A DNA stretch of 64,000 nt from Mucidula mucida. Lineage: Eukaryota > Basidiomycota > Agaricomycetes > Agaricales > Physalacriaceae. Shown piece after piece: positions 11,116 through 22,118 of this stretch. The notes under the pieces were generated by a model. It did not search any database, was not told the origin of the DNA, and was given only the letters and a program-made list of their open reading frames with translations. The position numbers and the translations under genes were made by a program. Where the stretch lies: the NCBI GenBank assembly GCA_015501055.1, contig JADNYV010000008.1:186001-250000 (forward strand). Direction: 5' to 3'. Each line of letters starts with the position of its first letter. Position 1 is the first letter of the stretch.

Positions 11116-14100
11116 ATGACTCGTCTCATGGCCTTTTTGGCTGCGTTGACGTCTGCCGTGGCTTTGTCACCTTACCCACACTCTTCTGTTGACCTCCAGC
11201 CATACTTCAACAATCAGGCGGCATCTCCAGATGGCACTGCAGACTTCAACGGCAAAGGAGCCTGCTTTGATAGCCAGTTTCTTCCGCCGGGACCCTTTCT
11301 TCACGATGGAATATCCGTGAGGAGTCTACAATCAAGATTTTTGAAAGACTAACGTTGTGTCACTGTTTACTAGTACGACCTGCCTGCCGAATGGGGTTCT
11401 GGACTCGACAACGTGATTTCGAACAGCCAAGTCATAGCTCTGCCACAACCGGCCTTCACGCAAGAGATTCACTTCATCTACGCTGCCGATGCAGGGAACA
11501 GTCAGTGCTCATCACTGTGATAGCCTTGGAAGCGAGGTTTAACGAGATAATACAGGCACCCATGAATTCGTGGCGAACTTCCTTCTTACCTTTGAAGACA
11601 ACTCGACGCAAACAGTTCAACGTACGTGATCTTGACACGGTTGAAACGATCCGTCAAAACCTTCACAGTATACGCGCGAAACTGGTGGCGATGGCCCATT
11701 TTGAACATCGGGGTGATTCAATCGTCGGTATCCTCCACTTAAATCGCACCTCTATTTTTCTCATATTCACATTCTCCAGTCCCTACCATTTCGAGGCCAA
11801 CGGAGCACAGAAGAACTGGAACTCCACTCATATTTATCAGTGGTCTAGCTCTGTACTATCCGAAAAACCATTGAAAAGTATTACGCTACCCACATTGAAC
11901 ACCTCCAAGCGGGTGCATATATTCGCTATCGCCATTTCGCCGTCCATTGTGCCAGCTTCATCAGAGCCACCGGAACCTCCGTTGTCAATCCGACGCGCCC
12001 GTTTTACCTCAAGATGGGAAACGGTCAACGAGGAGCGGGCACAAGTCGTGGAGGTCACCGTCGCGAACATGCTTCCGGCGTACGCATTATCGTCTACGGC
12101 GTCATCTAGCAAACGGGAACTGCACGTTGAGATCGTTGGTCCGAATATCAAAACCCTCAGTTGGGCTGCCATTTATCGACTGGTTCCTGGGGACCAGATT
12201 ACTGTGGACGTCTTGGTTTCTGGCGTACGAAATGGAGATGTAGCCTCCATCGTAATCAAAAGAGCGAACGGACAGGTTGTCGGAGAAAGCCGAGGATGGC
12301 GGACAGTAGCGTTGGTGGAGACGTGGACGTCTGATGTACAGTCTCTGAGCGCTCACGAAACTCCAGGATGGGTATTGACGGCATTTTTACTGCGCAGAAC
12401 TTGGGGCTGACTCTATTGTCAGTGGAATCGTGCCAAATTTGGTATTTTGTAAGTCGGTGATTGCTCTCCGTATGACAAGCGGTATGTAATTCAGAGAGTA
12501 GCATTCACTGGGGTATCTATAGCGTTCCGGCGTGGGTGCGTGTCGCTTCTTCGGTGCCTCTACAACTCAACTGAATTTCGCTCTTAGGCTCCTCCGACGA
12601 ATTATGCAGAATCATACGAGTGAACACCACGCCCTCTAGACTCACGTTGCCAATGTTGACTGCTTCTCTTAGCTGGTTCCTTCATACTGACACGGTCCTG
12701 AAAATCCAACGTGGGCCCATCATATGGCAACATATGGCCCGGTGAGAACACTGACAAGTTTGCTTGCACGCTCTGACGCTCCCAGGATGTGCTTTATGAA
12801 GACTTCATCTCAAACTTCACGGTCTCCAAATTCAATGCTAGCGAATGGATCGATCTTTTCGACCAAGCTGGGGCCAAGTACTTCGTTCTAGTCACGGTAT
12901 GATATTCCGTAACATTGAAAAACCTTGAATTGCGTATCGGACAGAAACATCACGACGGCTATTCGCTATTCGACACCGGAAATTCAACACACCGAAGTAG
13001 CGTCCACCTGGAGCCGAAGCGCGACTTGGTTGCGGAATTGCTGGAGACATCAAAACGGGAGAAACCCCAAATGCACAGAGGAACGTACTACTCTTTGCCC
13101 GAATGGTTCGTGAAGACCGACCACGGTGATGATGCTAACTTCAAAGTCAGGCATAGTCCGGATTACGCTCAATATGGATTTGGAGCTTGGCCAGGTGGTC
13201 TTTCCCAGAATGCGGCCAACACTTCAGTTCTGGATCCGTATACTGGACGTTTGAACATATCGGACTACATTGACGACATACAGTTGCCTCACATGTTAGA
13301 TCTCGCGATCAAATACGAGACTGAAATCATGGTACAGCACGGCGCCTCCTTTGCACAGGTCTAACCCATTTTTCTCATTAGTGGTGTGATATCGGCGGTC
13401 CCAATCGAACACTGGAATTCGCAGCCCAATTCTACAATAATGCGATGGCCAACAATCGGCAGGTCACTATAAACAACCGTACGTGTTGACTGCCCTCTAT
13501 ATGTCAACGTTGATATTCAAGCGCGTATCAGGCTGTGGCGCCGTTCCCGACTTTGACACTCCAGAGTATGCCACATTCGGCGCTATCCAGACCAGAAAGT
13601 GGGAGTCCAGCGAAGGGATGGATCCGCACAGCTACGGTTGAACACAGCGACCAATGCGAGCCAGTATAAGAACGCGACGGTCATCGTTCAGACCCTCGTT
13701 GATATGTGTCGAAGAATGGCAACTAGTAAGAAAAAGTGGCATTTGTCTGCCTTGTCACTAACGATAGAGCCTCTCGCAGTTTGCTCGACATTGGACCTAC
13801 AGCTGAAGGAGAGATTATAGCCCCAATGGCGACAGGTCTTCTCAGAGCCGGTGAATGGCTCAAATACGCGGGCGACTGTATTTACGATACTGTAAGCCTT
13901 CCCTACAATTCCCCATTGTCGGCTTACAAATAATCATGCTCGCCCCAGCGCTTCTGGTTCCCAGGATCGCAGGACCAAGGCACCTCAAACAAACCGGCTC
14001 GCTTTACGACAACGCCTAAAACGTTCTGCATCATGTCCTTCACACCTCCCACGGACGGACACGTTGTGATCAACCAACGAGTCCCAATCATTGATGGTGA

Positions 14101-14257
14101 TGAAATACTTCTATTGACTCCTTCGAACGCGCAGACTTCTCTACCTTGGACTGTTCAAGATGCGAGTGGGACCTTGGATATTGATGTTTCAGGAGCTGAT
14201 GTCGCTGGGATTAAGCACGTATGGGCATTCCAGGTTGTCTATCAATCGACCTCGTAA
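11116..14257 (+). CDS. Secreted alpha-L-fucosidase, GH29 family
   Basis: Removes terminal alpha-L-fucose from glycans. The ATG at 11116 opens a hydrophobic signal peptide (MTRLMAFLAALTSAVALS); an in-frame ATG at 11038 would place 26 polar residues ahead of it and is less likely. A long N-terminal beta-rich region follows, then the GH29 barrel: HETPGW followed by an intron, WNRAKFGIF, PAW, FNASEWIDLFDQAGAKYFVLVT, KHHDGYSLFDTGNSTHRSS, YYSLPEW, and the nucleophile region WCDIGGPN near 13380. Then come CGAVPDFDTPEY, a split LLDIGPTAEGEIIAP and a C-terminal beta domain ending VYQSTS. About ten introns of 45-60 nt break the gene and splice cleanly in frame as far as I could follow. The copia element sits 24 bp after the stop, so the native terminator region is displaced. 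Confidence 0.85.
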
Positions 14258-14281
14258 TATTCTGACAGTGGTGGTACATAG

Positions 14282-14286
14282 TAGTG
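14282..14286. repeat. Target-site duplication, left copy (TAGTG)
   Basis: TAGTG lies directly before the 5' LTR and recurs directly after the 3' LTR at 19199-19203. A 5 bp duplication is typical of Ty1/copia integrases. Confidence 0.9.
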
Positions 14287-14493
14287 TGTTACAGTACAGC
14301 TAGTACACGTCTACATTCGGACCCATAATTACATCATCATAGTTTACATATAGCCGGAGGCGACGGTGACTAGACTTAACGTCTTACCGTCACCGTCGAC
14401 TCCAGGTACGTAGCTACCTTACCTGCTACTAATTTAAACGTCTTACCGTCACCGTCGACTCCAGGTTCGCTCTAAGCTCCCTGCTCCTTGACA
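14287..14493 (+). repeat. 5' LTR of the copia element
   Basis: 207 bp, TGTTACAG...CTTGACA, indistinguishable by eye from the 3' LTR. It contains a 30 bp direct repeat (14378-14407 and 14437-14466, AACGTCTTACCGTCACCGTC...). A preceding CGACGGTGA (about 14361-14369) can pair with TCACCGTCG inside the first repeat. Confidence 0.93.
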
Positions 14494-14506
14494 GGTTATG
14501 GGCCCC
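14494..14506 (+). other. Primer-binding site, half-tRNA-iMet type
   Basis: GGTTATGGGCCCC follows the LTR directly. It resembles the reverse complement of the anticodon arm of initiator tRNA-Met (GGGCTCATAACC in yeast), as in Ty5 and Drosophila copia, which prime from a cleaved half tRNA. The commoner TGGTATCAGAGC type site matching the tRNA 3' end is absent. The tRNA of this species is not in the window, so the pairing is inferred. Confidence 0.6.
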
Positions 14507-14612
14507 GGCTTCTAAAAAGCGACTGGAATTTTTACCGCGTCTCTGCCGAAGACCAACATCGACGACGTTCCGTTCACCCCCACGGTCTTCACACCAGTAT
14601 TCCTTCCACACC

Positions 14613-17600
14613 ATGGCCGACCTCAAACGGTCATTCGACGTTCTGGACCAGACCAACTGGGGATCGTTCTCACCGGCGTTCAAAGCCCTCATGGGCATCA
14701 AAGGCTACTGGGGCTTCTTCGATGGCACTGAAACAGCACCCACGTTCATCAACCCCAGCATCCCTACAGCTGCCGAAAGGAAGGAGAAGAAGGACTACAC
14801 CAAGGACCTTGCCGCTGCCGCCGGTTGGATTTGGCTCTACCTCTCCGCCGCGCAGCAGACTCACGTCGAGAAGTTGCAGGACGACCCCGCCGCTATGTGG
14901 ACAACGCTGAAAGGCATCCATCAGCAGAAGCGGCCTGGAAACCGGTTCAATGCCTATGAAGAACTCTTCAATATTCGCAAGGAAGAGGACGAGACGCTCA
15001 CAACCCTCGTTGGACGCGTCGCGAGCTGTATGAAGGTCATCCACGACCTCCGCACCACTTCCTTCACTCTCGTCGACCTCGACAATGAGCTCCAATCCAT
15101 GGCACTCCTCCGCGCTCTTCCCGAAGAGTATGACTACTTTGCCTCAACCCTCCTTCTCCTCGATTCCCTTGCCCTCGACAAACTCGTCGCCGCTTTCCAC
15201 ACCGAGGAGACTCAGCGCAAATCTCGCGTTGAGAAGGCGCTTCGTGCTGCTGCTGCCGCTGCTGCATATGCCGCTGCTCACGCCGCCACACAAGCTGCCG
15301 CTCCTGCCGCTGCCTCGTCTGTCCCATTGCCCTCAGCCACACTTATCTGCGGTTGGTGTTCGCGCTCGGGGCATCTCGAGGAGAACTGCTTCAAGAAGGC
15401 AAAAGCGAAGCTGAGGGCCGTCGAGGACGTGCAGTCAGGAGGGAATAAGAAATGGCCGAAGAAATTGAATGGGAACGAGAAGTTGGACCGTGCCAATGCT
15501 ACGGAGGAAACCGCTAGTGCGGCAAGTGTTGATCCTCACTCTCCGACATCCTCTAACTGGAACACCGATACAGGCGCGAGTTCTCACATGACACCTCATC
15601 GCCGGTGGTTCTACATTTATTCACCGCATGTCGTTCCAATCCGTCTCGCAGACAACAAAATCATTTATTCAGAGGGGATTGGCACAGTTATATTTTCGCC
15701 ACAAGATTTAGAGGGGAGGAAAATGGTTCAAGTAGAGTTCCAAGACGTCCTTCATGTACCCGCACTACGCAACAATCTACTATCTCCATTCCGCCTCACA
15801 CGTCAGAAAGGATACACCGTCGAGATCATTGGCTCATCCGTCAACTTCCTTCAGGGTGGAACACTCCGTTTCCTAGCCACTGTCAACGACAACAATGTCG
15901 GCTACCTTCTCGGTACAACTCTCAACTCCGCCAAGGTTTTTGCCAATACTAGCGCTGCGACCACTCGTGTCGCTGATCTTCAACTCATTCATGAGCGTTT
16001 TGGCCATCTCAACTATCGTATGCTTCAGCGAGCAGTCTCGAAGAACCTTATTACTGGTCTGCCTAAAGGGTTGGACATGACCTCTCCCGTCGATCCAATC
16101 TGCGAGCCATGTATTTTCGGGAAACAGCATCGTCATAACATTCCCCGCGGACCATCAACTCCTCATTCCCAAACCATTGCTCGCATTCACAGTGACTTAA
16201 AGGGACCACTCGTAACCTCAGCGGACGGTGGTGCACATTATTGGGTCACCTATATATGCGACAAGCTTCGATATCTTACGGTGGACTTCCTGCAAGCCAA
16301 AAGTCAGACGTTCAAGTCCTTTGGTCGCTTCAAGGCTTATGTCGAGAAATTCCATGGTCTCAAGATCAAGATCTTCCGCTGCGACACAGGTGGCGAGTTC
16401 ATGGATGGAGGCTTTCGCAACTTTTGCAAGGACGAGGGGATCCAACGCGAACATACAGAAACCGATGAGCCGCATCAAAATGGAATCACAGAGCGCGTTA
16501 ATCGCACAATTGCTGAAGGTGCTACTGCTATGCTCGTTCAATCTCATCTTCCTTCATCATTCTGGAAGCCAGCTGTTGAGGCATTTGTCTATGTTTGGAA
16601 TCGCTCACCGACAGAACCATTTCCTGACACCACTCCATATACAGGATGGAATCACAAACCTCCTAACATCTCGAATCTCCGCGTCTTTGGGTGTTTGGCC
16701 TATATTCTTATTCGAAAGAAGAATCGCCGCAAACGCGTACTTGCCGATCATACTCAGAAGTGCATCTTCATTGGGTACCCGAACGAGTCAAAGACTTGGC
16801 GCTTCTATGACACAGTTACTCAGAAATTCTTCAATTCCAGCAATGTCGTCTTCGAAGAACGTGTCTTTCCCGGAAATCACAAAACCCTCATCAGTCCGTT
16901 CAGCGACCTCTTCCCCACCTCTCCATCTCTAACCATGCGTATCGCAAAAGCACCCGATTTAGGGGGAGATCCTCTACTGCGTCGAGGGGGAGATTTACTC
17001 TCTGACGCGCCAGAGGATCCTCCATCTCCAATATTTCCTGAAGTTCAAACTCCACCTGGCTCACCAATTAATCGTCCATTATCTTCTCTGTCCGATCTCT
17101 CTGATCTCACCGATTTACCCCCAACACCACCTCATCCATTAGCACCAAAAGAGATTCCCGTTCGTGCTGATGGCCTAGCTGATCTCGGTCCTAACTTCGG
17201 CCGTGGTATGCGTGAGCGTCGACAGCCTTGGAACTTTGGTGCAGGAAATCTTGTTGAAGCAGTTCTTAGTGCTCGGACAGATGTTAACGAGCTACCTCTT
17301 GAAGGCGACTATCTCTCTGTTTCTGAAATCCTCGAATTCGCCTACAACGGTGTCGTTCACACTGCCAACAAAGCCTCATCATATAATGGTGAACCCCGAT
17401 CCTACCGTGAAGCATGCAGCCGACCACCTGAAGAGGCTGCTCAGTGGCACAAAGCCGCAGTTGACGAGATCAAGGCTCTCATTGAGAATGAAGTCTTTGA
17501 GCTTGTTGAACGGCCTTCTGATCGCAAGGCTATTGGCGGTCGCTGGGTCTTTAAACTCAAACACAATCCAGATGGCTCAATTGAACGCTACAAAGGGCGT

Positions 17601-18970
17601 TATGTCGCTAAAGGATATGATCAGCGCTTTGGTCGGGATTTCAATCAAACGTTCTCACCAACACCACGATGGGCGGCTCTCCGTGCAGTTCTCGCGTTAG
17701 GTGCACTGGAAGATCTGGAACTATGGAGTGCCGATGTATCATCAGCATTTCTGAATGGTGAACTTCAGGAGGAGGTATATATGGAGCAGCCGGAAGGATT
17801 TGAGCAAAAGGGGAAGGACTGGGTCTGGCGCCTATTCAAGAGTATCTATGGACTCAAGCAAGCAGGACGTGAGTGGCACAACAAACTACATGCCACGCTT
17901 ACCTCCAAGGAAATGGGCTTTAAACGTGTCCGCTGTGAGCACAGCATCTGGGTCTACTCATCCGGCGACGTTCGCATCATCATCCCCGTATTCGTTGACG
18001 ATCTGACAATTGCCGCCAAGTCCACAGAGAGTGCACGCGGCATTGTACAAAAACTCGGTACCTACTTCAAACTACGTGATCTAGGCCCCACTTCCTTCCT
18101 TCTTGGTGTCGAGATCAAGCGCAACCGTGCTCGTCGATCACTCACTCTGTCTCAACGGCAGTATGCTCTCGGAGTCCTTGCACGCGCTGGAATGGCAGAC
18201 TGTAACTCAGTCACGACACCACTTGACCCAAGTGTCAAACTCTCCAAGGCGATGGGACCACGTTCAGCTGCAGATTACGAATTCATGCAGGACAAGCCCT
18301 ATATTAACACTGTCGGAGCTGTTGCCTACCTCGCCATTGCCACTCGCCCTGACCTTGCGTACCCCGTCAGCGTGCTCTCTCGGTACCTCAAGAACCCCGG
18401 ACCAGCCCATTGGGAAGCTCTCAAACGAGTTCTCCGCTACATCCAGGGGACCGTTGACTATAAGATCGAGTATGCACCCGATCCCAGTCAACCCGGTCAA
18501 CTCTTCACTGCGTACTGTGATGCTGACCATGGGGGAATCTGGATAATGGTCGTTCAACTACTGGATGGGTTGTCAAGATGGGGACTGGGGCTATCAGCTG
18601 GATGAGCCGGCTTCAATCTTTTGTCACTTTGTCGACAACAGAATCCGAGTTCGTCGCTGCCTGCTCTTCGGGTCAGGAGATCATGTGGCTACGCAACCTC
18701 TTCACCGAGTTCGGCTATAAACTCACCTCGGCATCCCAACTCTACACCGATAATCAATCTGCTATGGCAGTTGCCAGGAACCCAGAGCATCACGGACGTA
18801 TGAAGAACCTCGACCTCAAGTTTTATTGGTTGCGGGAACAAGCTGCCCGCCGAAAAATCCGCATCGACCACATCCGCACGGATGACATGCCAGCCGATGC
18901 TCTGACGAAGGCTCTCGGCCGGGAGAAGATGCAGCATATGGTCAAGCTGCTCGGGCTCATTCCATCCTAG
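14613..18970 (+). CDS. Copia Gag-Pol polyprotein (one frameshift in RNase H)
   Basis: One frame runs from the ATG at 14613 to 18605. The true C-terminus continues one frame over (18578-18970). Order by approximate residue: Gag of the copia type (1-230); Ala-rich linker; CCHC zinc knuckle CGWCSRSGHLEENC (245); aspartic protease DTGASSH (318); pre-integrase LIHERFGHLNYRML (455); integrase core with SDLKGP, RCDTGGEF and NGITERVNRT giving the DDE triad (525-630); reverse transcriptase with WSADVSSAFLNGE and FVDD at the catalytic aspartates (1040-1130); RNase H starting YCDADHGG (1300) and ending with TTESEF, DNQSA and DALTKALG. The frame is lost after GGGGGAA at 18533-18539. A one-base homopolymer loss there separates the end of RNase H from the polyprotein, either by sequencing error or as an inactivating mutation. 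Everything else appears functional. Confidence 0.93.
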
Positions 18971-18982
18971 ACGTATCCAGCT

Positions 18983-18991
18983 GAGGGGGAG
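18983..18991 (+). other. Polypurine tract
   Basis: GAGGGGGAG sits directly before the 3' LTR, the expected plus-strand primer site. It starts 12 bp after the pol stop codon. Confidence 0.85.
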
Positions 18992-19198
18992 TGTTACAGT
19001 ACAGCTAGTACACGTCTACATTCGGACCCATAATTACATCATCATAGTTTACATATAGCCGGAGGCGACGGTGACTAGACTTAACGTCTTACCGTCACCG
19101 TCGACTCCAGGTACGTAGCTACCTTACCTGCTACTAATTTAAACGTCTTACCGTCACCGTCGACTCCAGGTTCGCTCTAAGCTCCCTGCTCCTTGACA
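18992..19198 (+). repeat. 3' LTR of the copia element
   Basis: 207 bp, with no difference from the 5' LTR that I can find. It is followed by the TAGTG duplication at 19199-19203. Confidence 0.93.
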
Positions 19199-19203
19199 TA
19201 GTG
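19199..19203. repeat. Target-site duplication, right copy (TAGTG)
   Basis: Matches 14282-14286 and marks the right edge of the insertion. Confidence 0.9.
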
Positions 19204-19241
19204 TAGTGAGCAGATTGAAGAAATATGTATATCTGGTTTGC

Positions 19242-20597
19242 TTATGGTTTAATGGGTTCCGGGAGAGGCTGCTTCGCCAATCGAGCAGCCGAAAGCAGGA
19301 AGGGGTTGTAAGTTGTTCCATCTCCCTGTACAGACCAACGAATCGTAAGTGCATGTCCTCTCAGACGAATGCAGACGCACCAATTGGCCAACTGGGAAAC
19401 CATAATCAAGCGGGTTGCAGTCCTCCAAATACTTGATTTGCTCCTTTGACAGTGTGATGTCCAGAGCTTCGACGTTTGCCTTGAGTTGCTCGACCTTGCG
19501 TCCTCCGACAATAGGGAAGACGTATGGCATCTTCTGCATGACATAGGCGATGGCGACTATGGCAAAGATCAAGATGACGATGCAGAATATGAAGAACGAA
19601 CGAACCAGATGTTATGCTTATAGCCCCGACTTCGTTCGCAACCTTCTCTAACGCACTGGATAACTTGATCTCAAGCTCTGTCCTAGTAGATGAGACGCTA
19701 CGAGCACCGCCGACGGTCCGTTCATATTCGCCTGCCTCCCGCCTTCGCTTGTCCTCCGCCTCGGTCCTCAACCTTCCACCGCCTAACACTTGAAAAGGCG
19801 CCAAAGCGAGCCCGAAAGACCGCGCCATTGGGATAATCTCTCGTTCAAACGAGCGCTCCAGGACACTCCATCTTCCTTGGTAGATAACAAACGGCGTCTT
19901 CCCGTGGTCAATGGCGTATTGGTTGGCTTGTGCGACGACCCAAGCAGGTGTGTCAGAGATGCCAAGGTAAAGCACTTTACGGGCTGCAACAAGGTGATGC
20001 AGGCTGTCCATTGCCTCTGGGACAGAGGTCTCGTAGTCCCACCAATGGATGTAGAGGATGTCGATGTAGTCCGTACGTAACTTTTTGAGGCTGGCTTCCA
20101 CGCTTAGGTAGAGGGACTTGCTGTGATTTCCAGCGTAGTTGACTTTTTGCTCCACGTTGTTTCCTCTTTTGAAAGCTATCGAGTACTGGGACGGCATTAG
20201 TCCAAGTCGAAAGTCAATGAGAGTTTGAAATTTACTTTGGTCGCGATTACAAGTTGATCACGAACTCCGCGCTTTTCAGCCCATTCTCCAATGAACTCCT
20301 CAGAAGTCTCGTCCTGACTTCACCCGGTAAATCTACGTCGCACGCTTGAAGAGAACTTCACTAGACTCACTAAACATTCGCCGTATCGATGAAATTGCCA
20401 CCCATATCGTAGTACGCGTCTAGAATGTCGAAACTCGTCTTCTTGTCCATAGGCCCTAAGAATTCACCCCATTTATCACCAAGGCTCATCGCACCCAACT
20501 GCAAGGGGGATACGCGAATGCCCGCACGTGACGACAGGACGCGATAAATACCCAGTTTCGAAGGAGGCTCGGGAGCGGGAACAAATATAGTGGACAT
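19242..20597 (-). CDS. Aldo/keto reductase, aryl-alcohol dehydrogenase (AAD) type
   Basis: NADPH-dependent reductase of aromatic aldehydes, by family. Reading leftwards: [34 protein letters not shown] joined by a short intron to [14 protein letters not shown] (Asp and catalytic Tyr), VIATK (Lys), then [16 protein letters not shown] (His). Later come [32 protein letters not shown], a split [25 protein letters not shown] cofactor segment, and the C-terminus [12 protein letters not shown] joined to [13 protein letters not shown] and ending PLPEPIKP. Four introns of about 50 nt can be placed, all in frame, so the gene looks intact. The ATG at 20597 is used; the reading upstream has only a TTG. 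The stop codon lies 38 bp from the copia target duplication. Confidence 0.88.
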
Positions 20598-20740
20598 ATT
20601 ACACAAGTTAATACCAATCCGCGGCCGCTCTTATAGGTAAACGATCTGCTGATGAAGAAAGACGATCTGCCGATAGGCCACCTCAGCACGCCTGCAAGAA
20701 TAAAATGTGATCAGTCATAGTGCACAAATAAAGGTCTATA

Positions 20741-22079
20741 CTAGGAGTAGTAACGTTTCACGACTGGCCGATCCTGTGATTCGTTCGAGTAGTGAAGAAA
20801 AGTTACGTCTTCCATATGTATTCGGACTGTTTGGCAGTCTGAATGATTTAACGCCGTGGACGAGACAACAATTAGCGTACTAACCAAAAAGGTAGCTATC
20901 AGGGCTCTAGCCCATCCATCGAATGTGTCCTCAAGTGTAGCATGGTAAGCCTGTTCGACGTGAATAAATTGACCAGTTGCGTTGTCAGCGGTAGCTGCTT
21001 CTAGGCAAACCTCAGACTCGGCGACGCCGTTGAGTAAGCGCGCGAAGACATTCTTGGTAGCTGTTAGAGAGCAAGTCGTATCCGAAGGCAACGACACGTT
21101 GTACGTTGGGAAGGATGTCTGGAGCTCTCGTCTAAGTCGCTTTGCCGGTCTGTCGACATCATCCAGATACCATTCAGCGTCCGAAGATCCTGAGACTATC
21201 TCAGAAGGTGTATCAAGTGAACACAGATAAACATACCAAGGCCAGCAGATACCATCAGGTCGACAATTGAACAAGAAGTAGAGGCTTTGCCGTGAAGTTG
21301 AATATATGCGCACGATTCGGAAGGGCAGCCACCGTTTGCCTCTTGCCATGCACGGATGGCTGTGTTGGCCACACTGAAGGGCTCGTTCTACGATATCAAA
21401 AGAATATAATACATACCCTATAACGAAAACGAAGACATACCACATCATGTGTAGGATCAGTATAGTAATAAGTCGTCGCGCTTGTGGATGGTATACAGTC
21501 TGTAGCCACGGCGTATGCAGAGCGATGTCGGCCAGATATAATGAGGCTTTTCGCCCCACTCAATTGGAATAAGGTGACAGCCTGGTCCGGTGTGCCGAAA
21601 TCAAACATTGGGTGAGGAGATGCGAGGTGTATGTCGAGCGACGCGTTCGTGGGTACTATCAAGAGCCCCCACCCTTTGACATAGTAATTATCCGAGTTGG
21701 CGTACGTTTCTGATAGGATGCAATATTCAGCGCCATTCGAGGCGTCCGTGAAGGAGGACACGGTTAATATGTCCTGCAAGCTCGCAGGGACTGCTGCGGA
21801 TTTGCCTCCGTTTAGGACAGCAGTTACAAGTTGAGGCCAGTCCTGGAGCTGCGATTCGTTTGGCTGGGCTTCGGCGTACGATTCCAGGGTGTAGTAGTCG
21901 CTTGGCACCGTATAGTTGTTGAAACATCTGGCAAGTTGGACGAGGGTGGAGATCGAGGACCTAGCAAGACATGGTATGGGCTGCTGCGTATGAGCAAAAG
22001 GCAGAGCTGCAAGGTACATCACGGCGGCGTAGAGCCCGGTCCAATTGAGCCAGCCAGCCAGGAAGGCAGCGCCCATCAT
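20741..22079 (-). CDS. Exported protein of unknown function, conserved-looking
   Basis: Not assigned to a characterised family. The protein starts MMGAAFLAGWL with a hydrophobic leader of about 28 residues, then a region rich in Asn glycosylation sites. Notable motifs are SSFTDASNGAEYCILSETYA, YYVKGWGLLIVP, AKSLIISGRHRSAYAV, then after an intron ANGGCPSESCAYIQLHGKAS, and after another YLDDVDRPAKRL, VSLPSDTTCSLTATKNVFAR, LLNGV and GQFIHVEQAYH. I recall similar unnamed proteins in other basidiomycetes. The spaced SGR, LHGK and HVEQ elements could belong to a metal-dependent hydrolase, but this is a guess. The last exon may contain another intron near 20870, so the C-terminus is uncertain. The start codon lies 39 bp from that of the divergent F-box gene. 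Confidence 0.6.
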
Positions 22080-22118
22080 GACGGTTGCGGACAAGGACGC
22101 GCTTTGCCAACCACCACC

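Larger units (their letters stand above)
14287..19198 (+). mobile_element. Complete Ty1/copia LTR retrotransposon, 4.9 kb
   Basis: The element has two 207 bp LTRs that look identical base for base, TG...CA ends, a 5 bp target duplication, a primer-binding site, one gag-pol ORF in copia order (protease, integrase, RT, RNase H) and a polypurine tract. LTR identity implies a very recent insertion. The only coding lesion is a one-base frame loss in RNase H near 18537. It has landed between the stop codons of the fucosidase and the aldo/keto reductase genes. Confidence 0.95.

Noticed and set aside
14378..14466. Spaced direct repeats in the LTR as a possible CRISPR-like array
   Set aside because: There are only two copies, they sit inside an LTR, and the same pair recurs in the 3' LTR of this eukaryotic retrotransposon.
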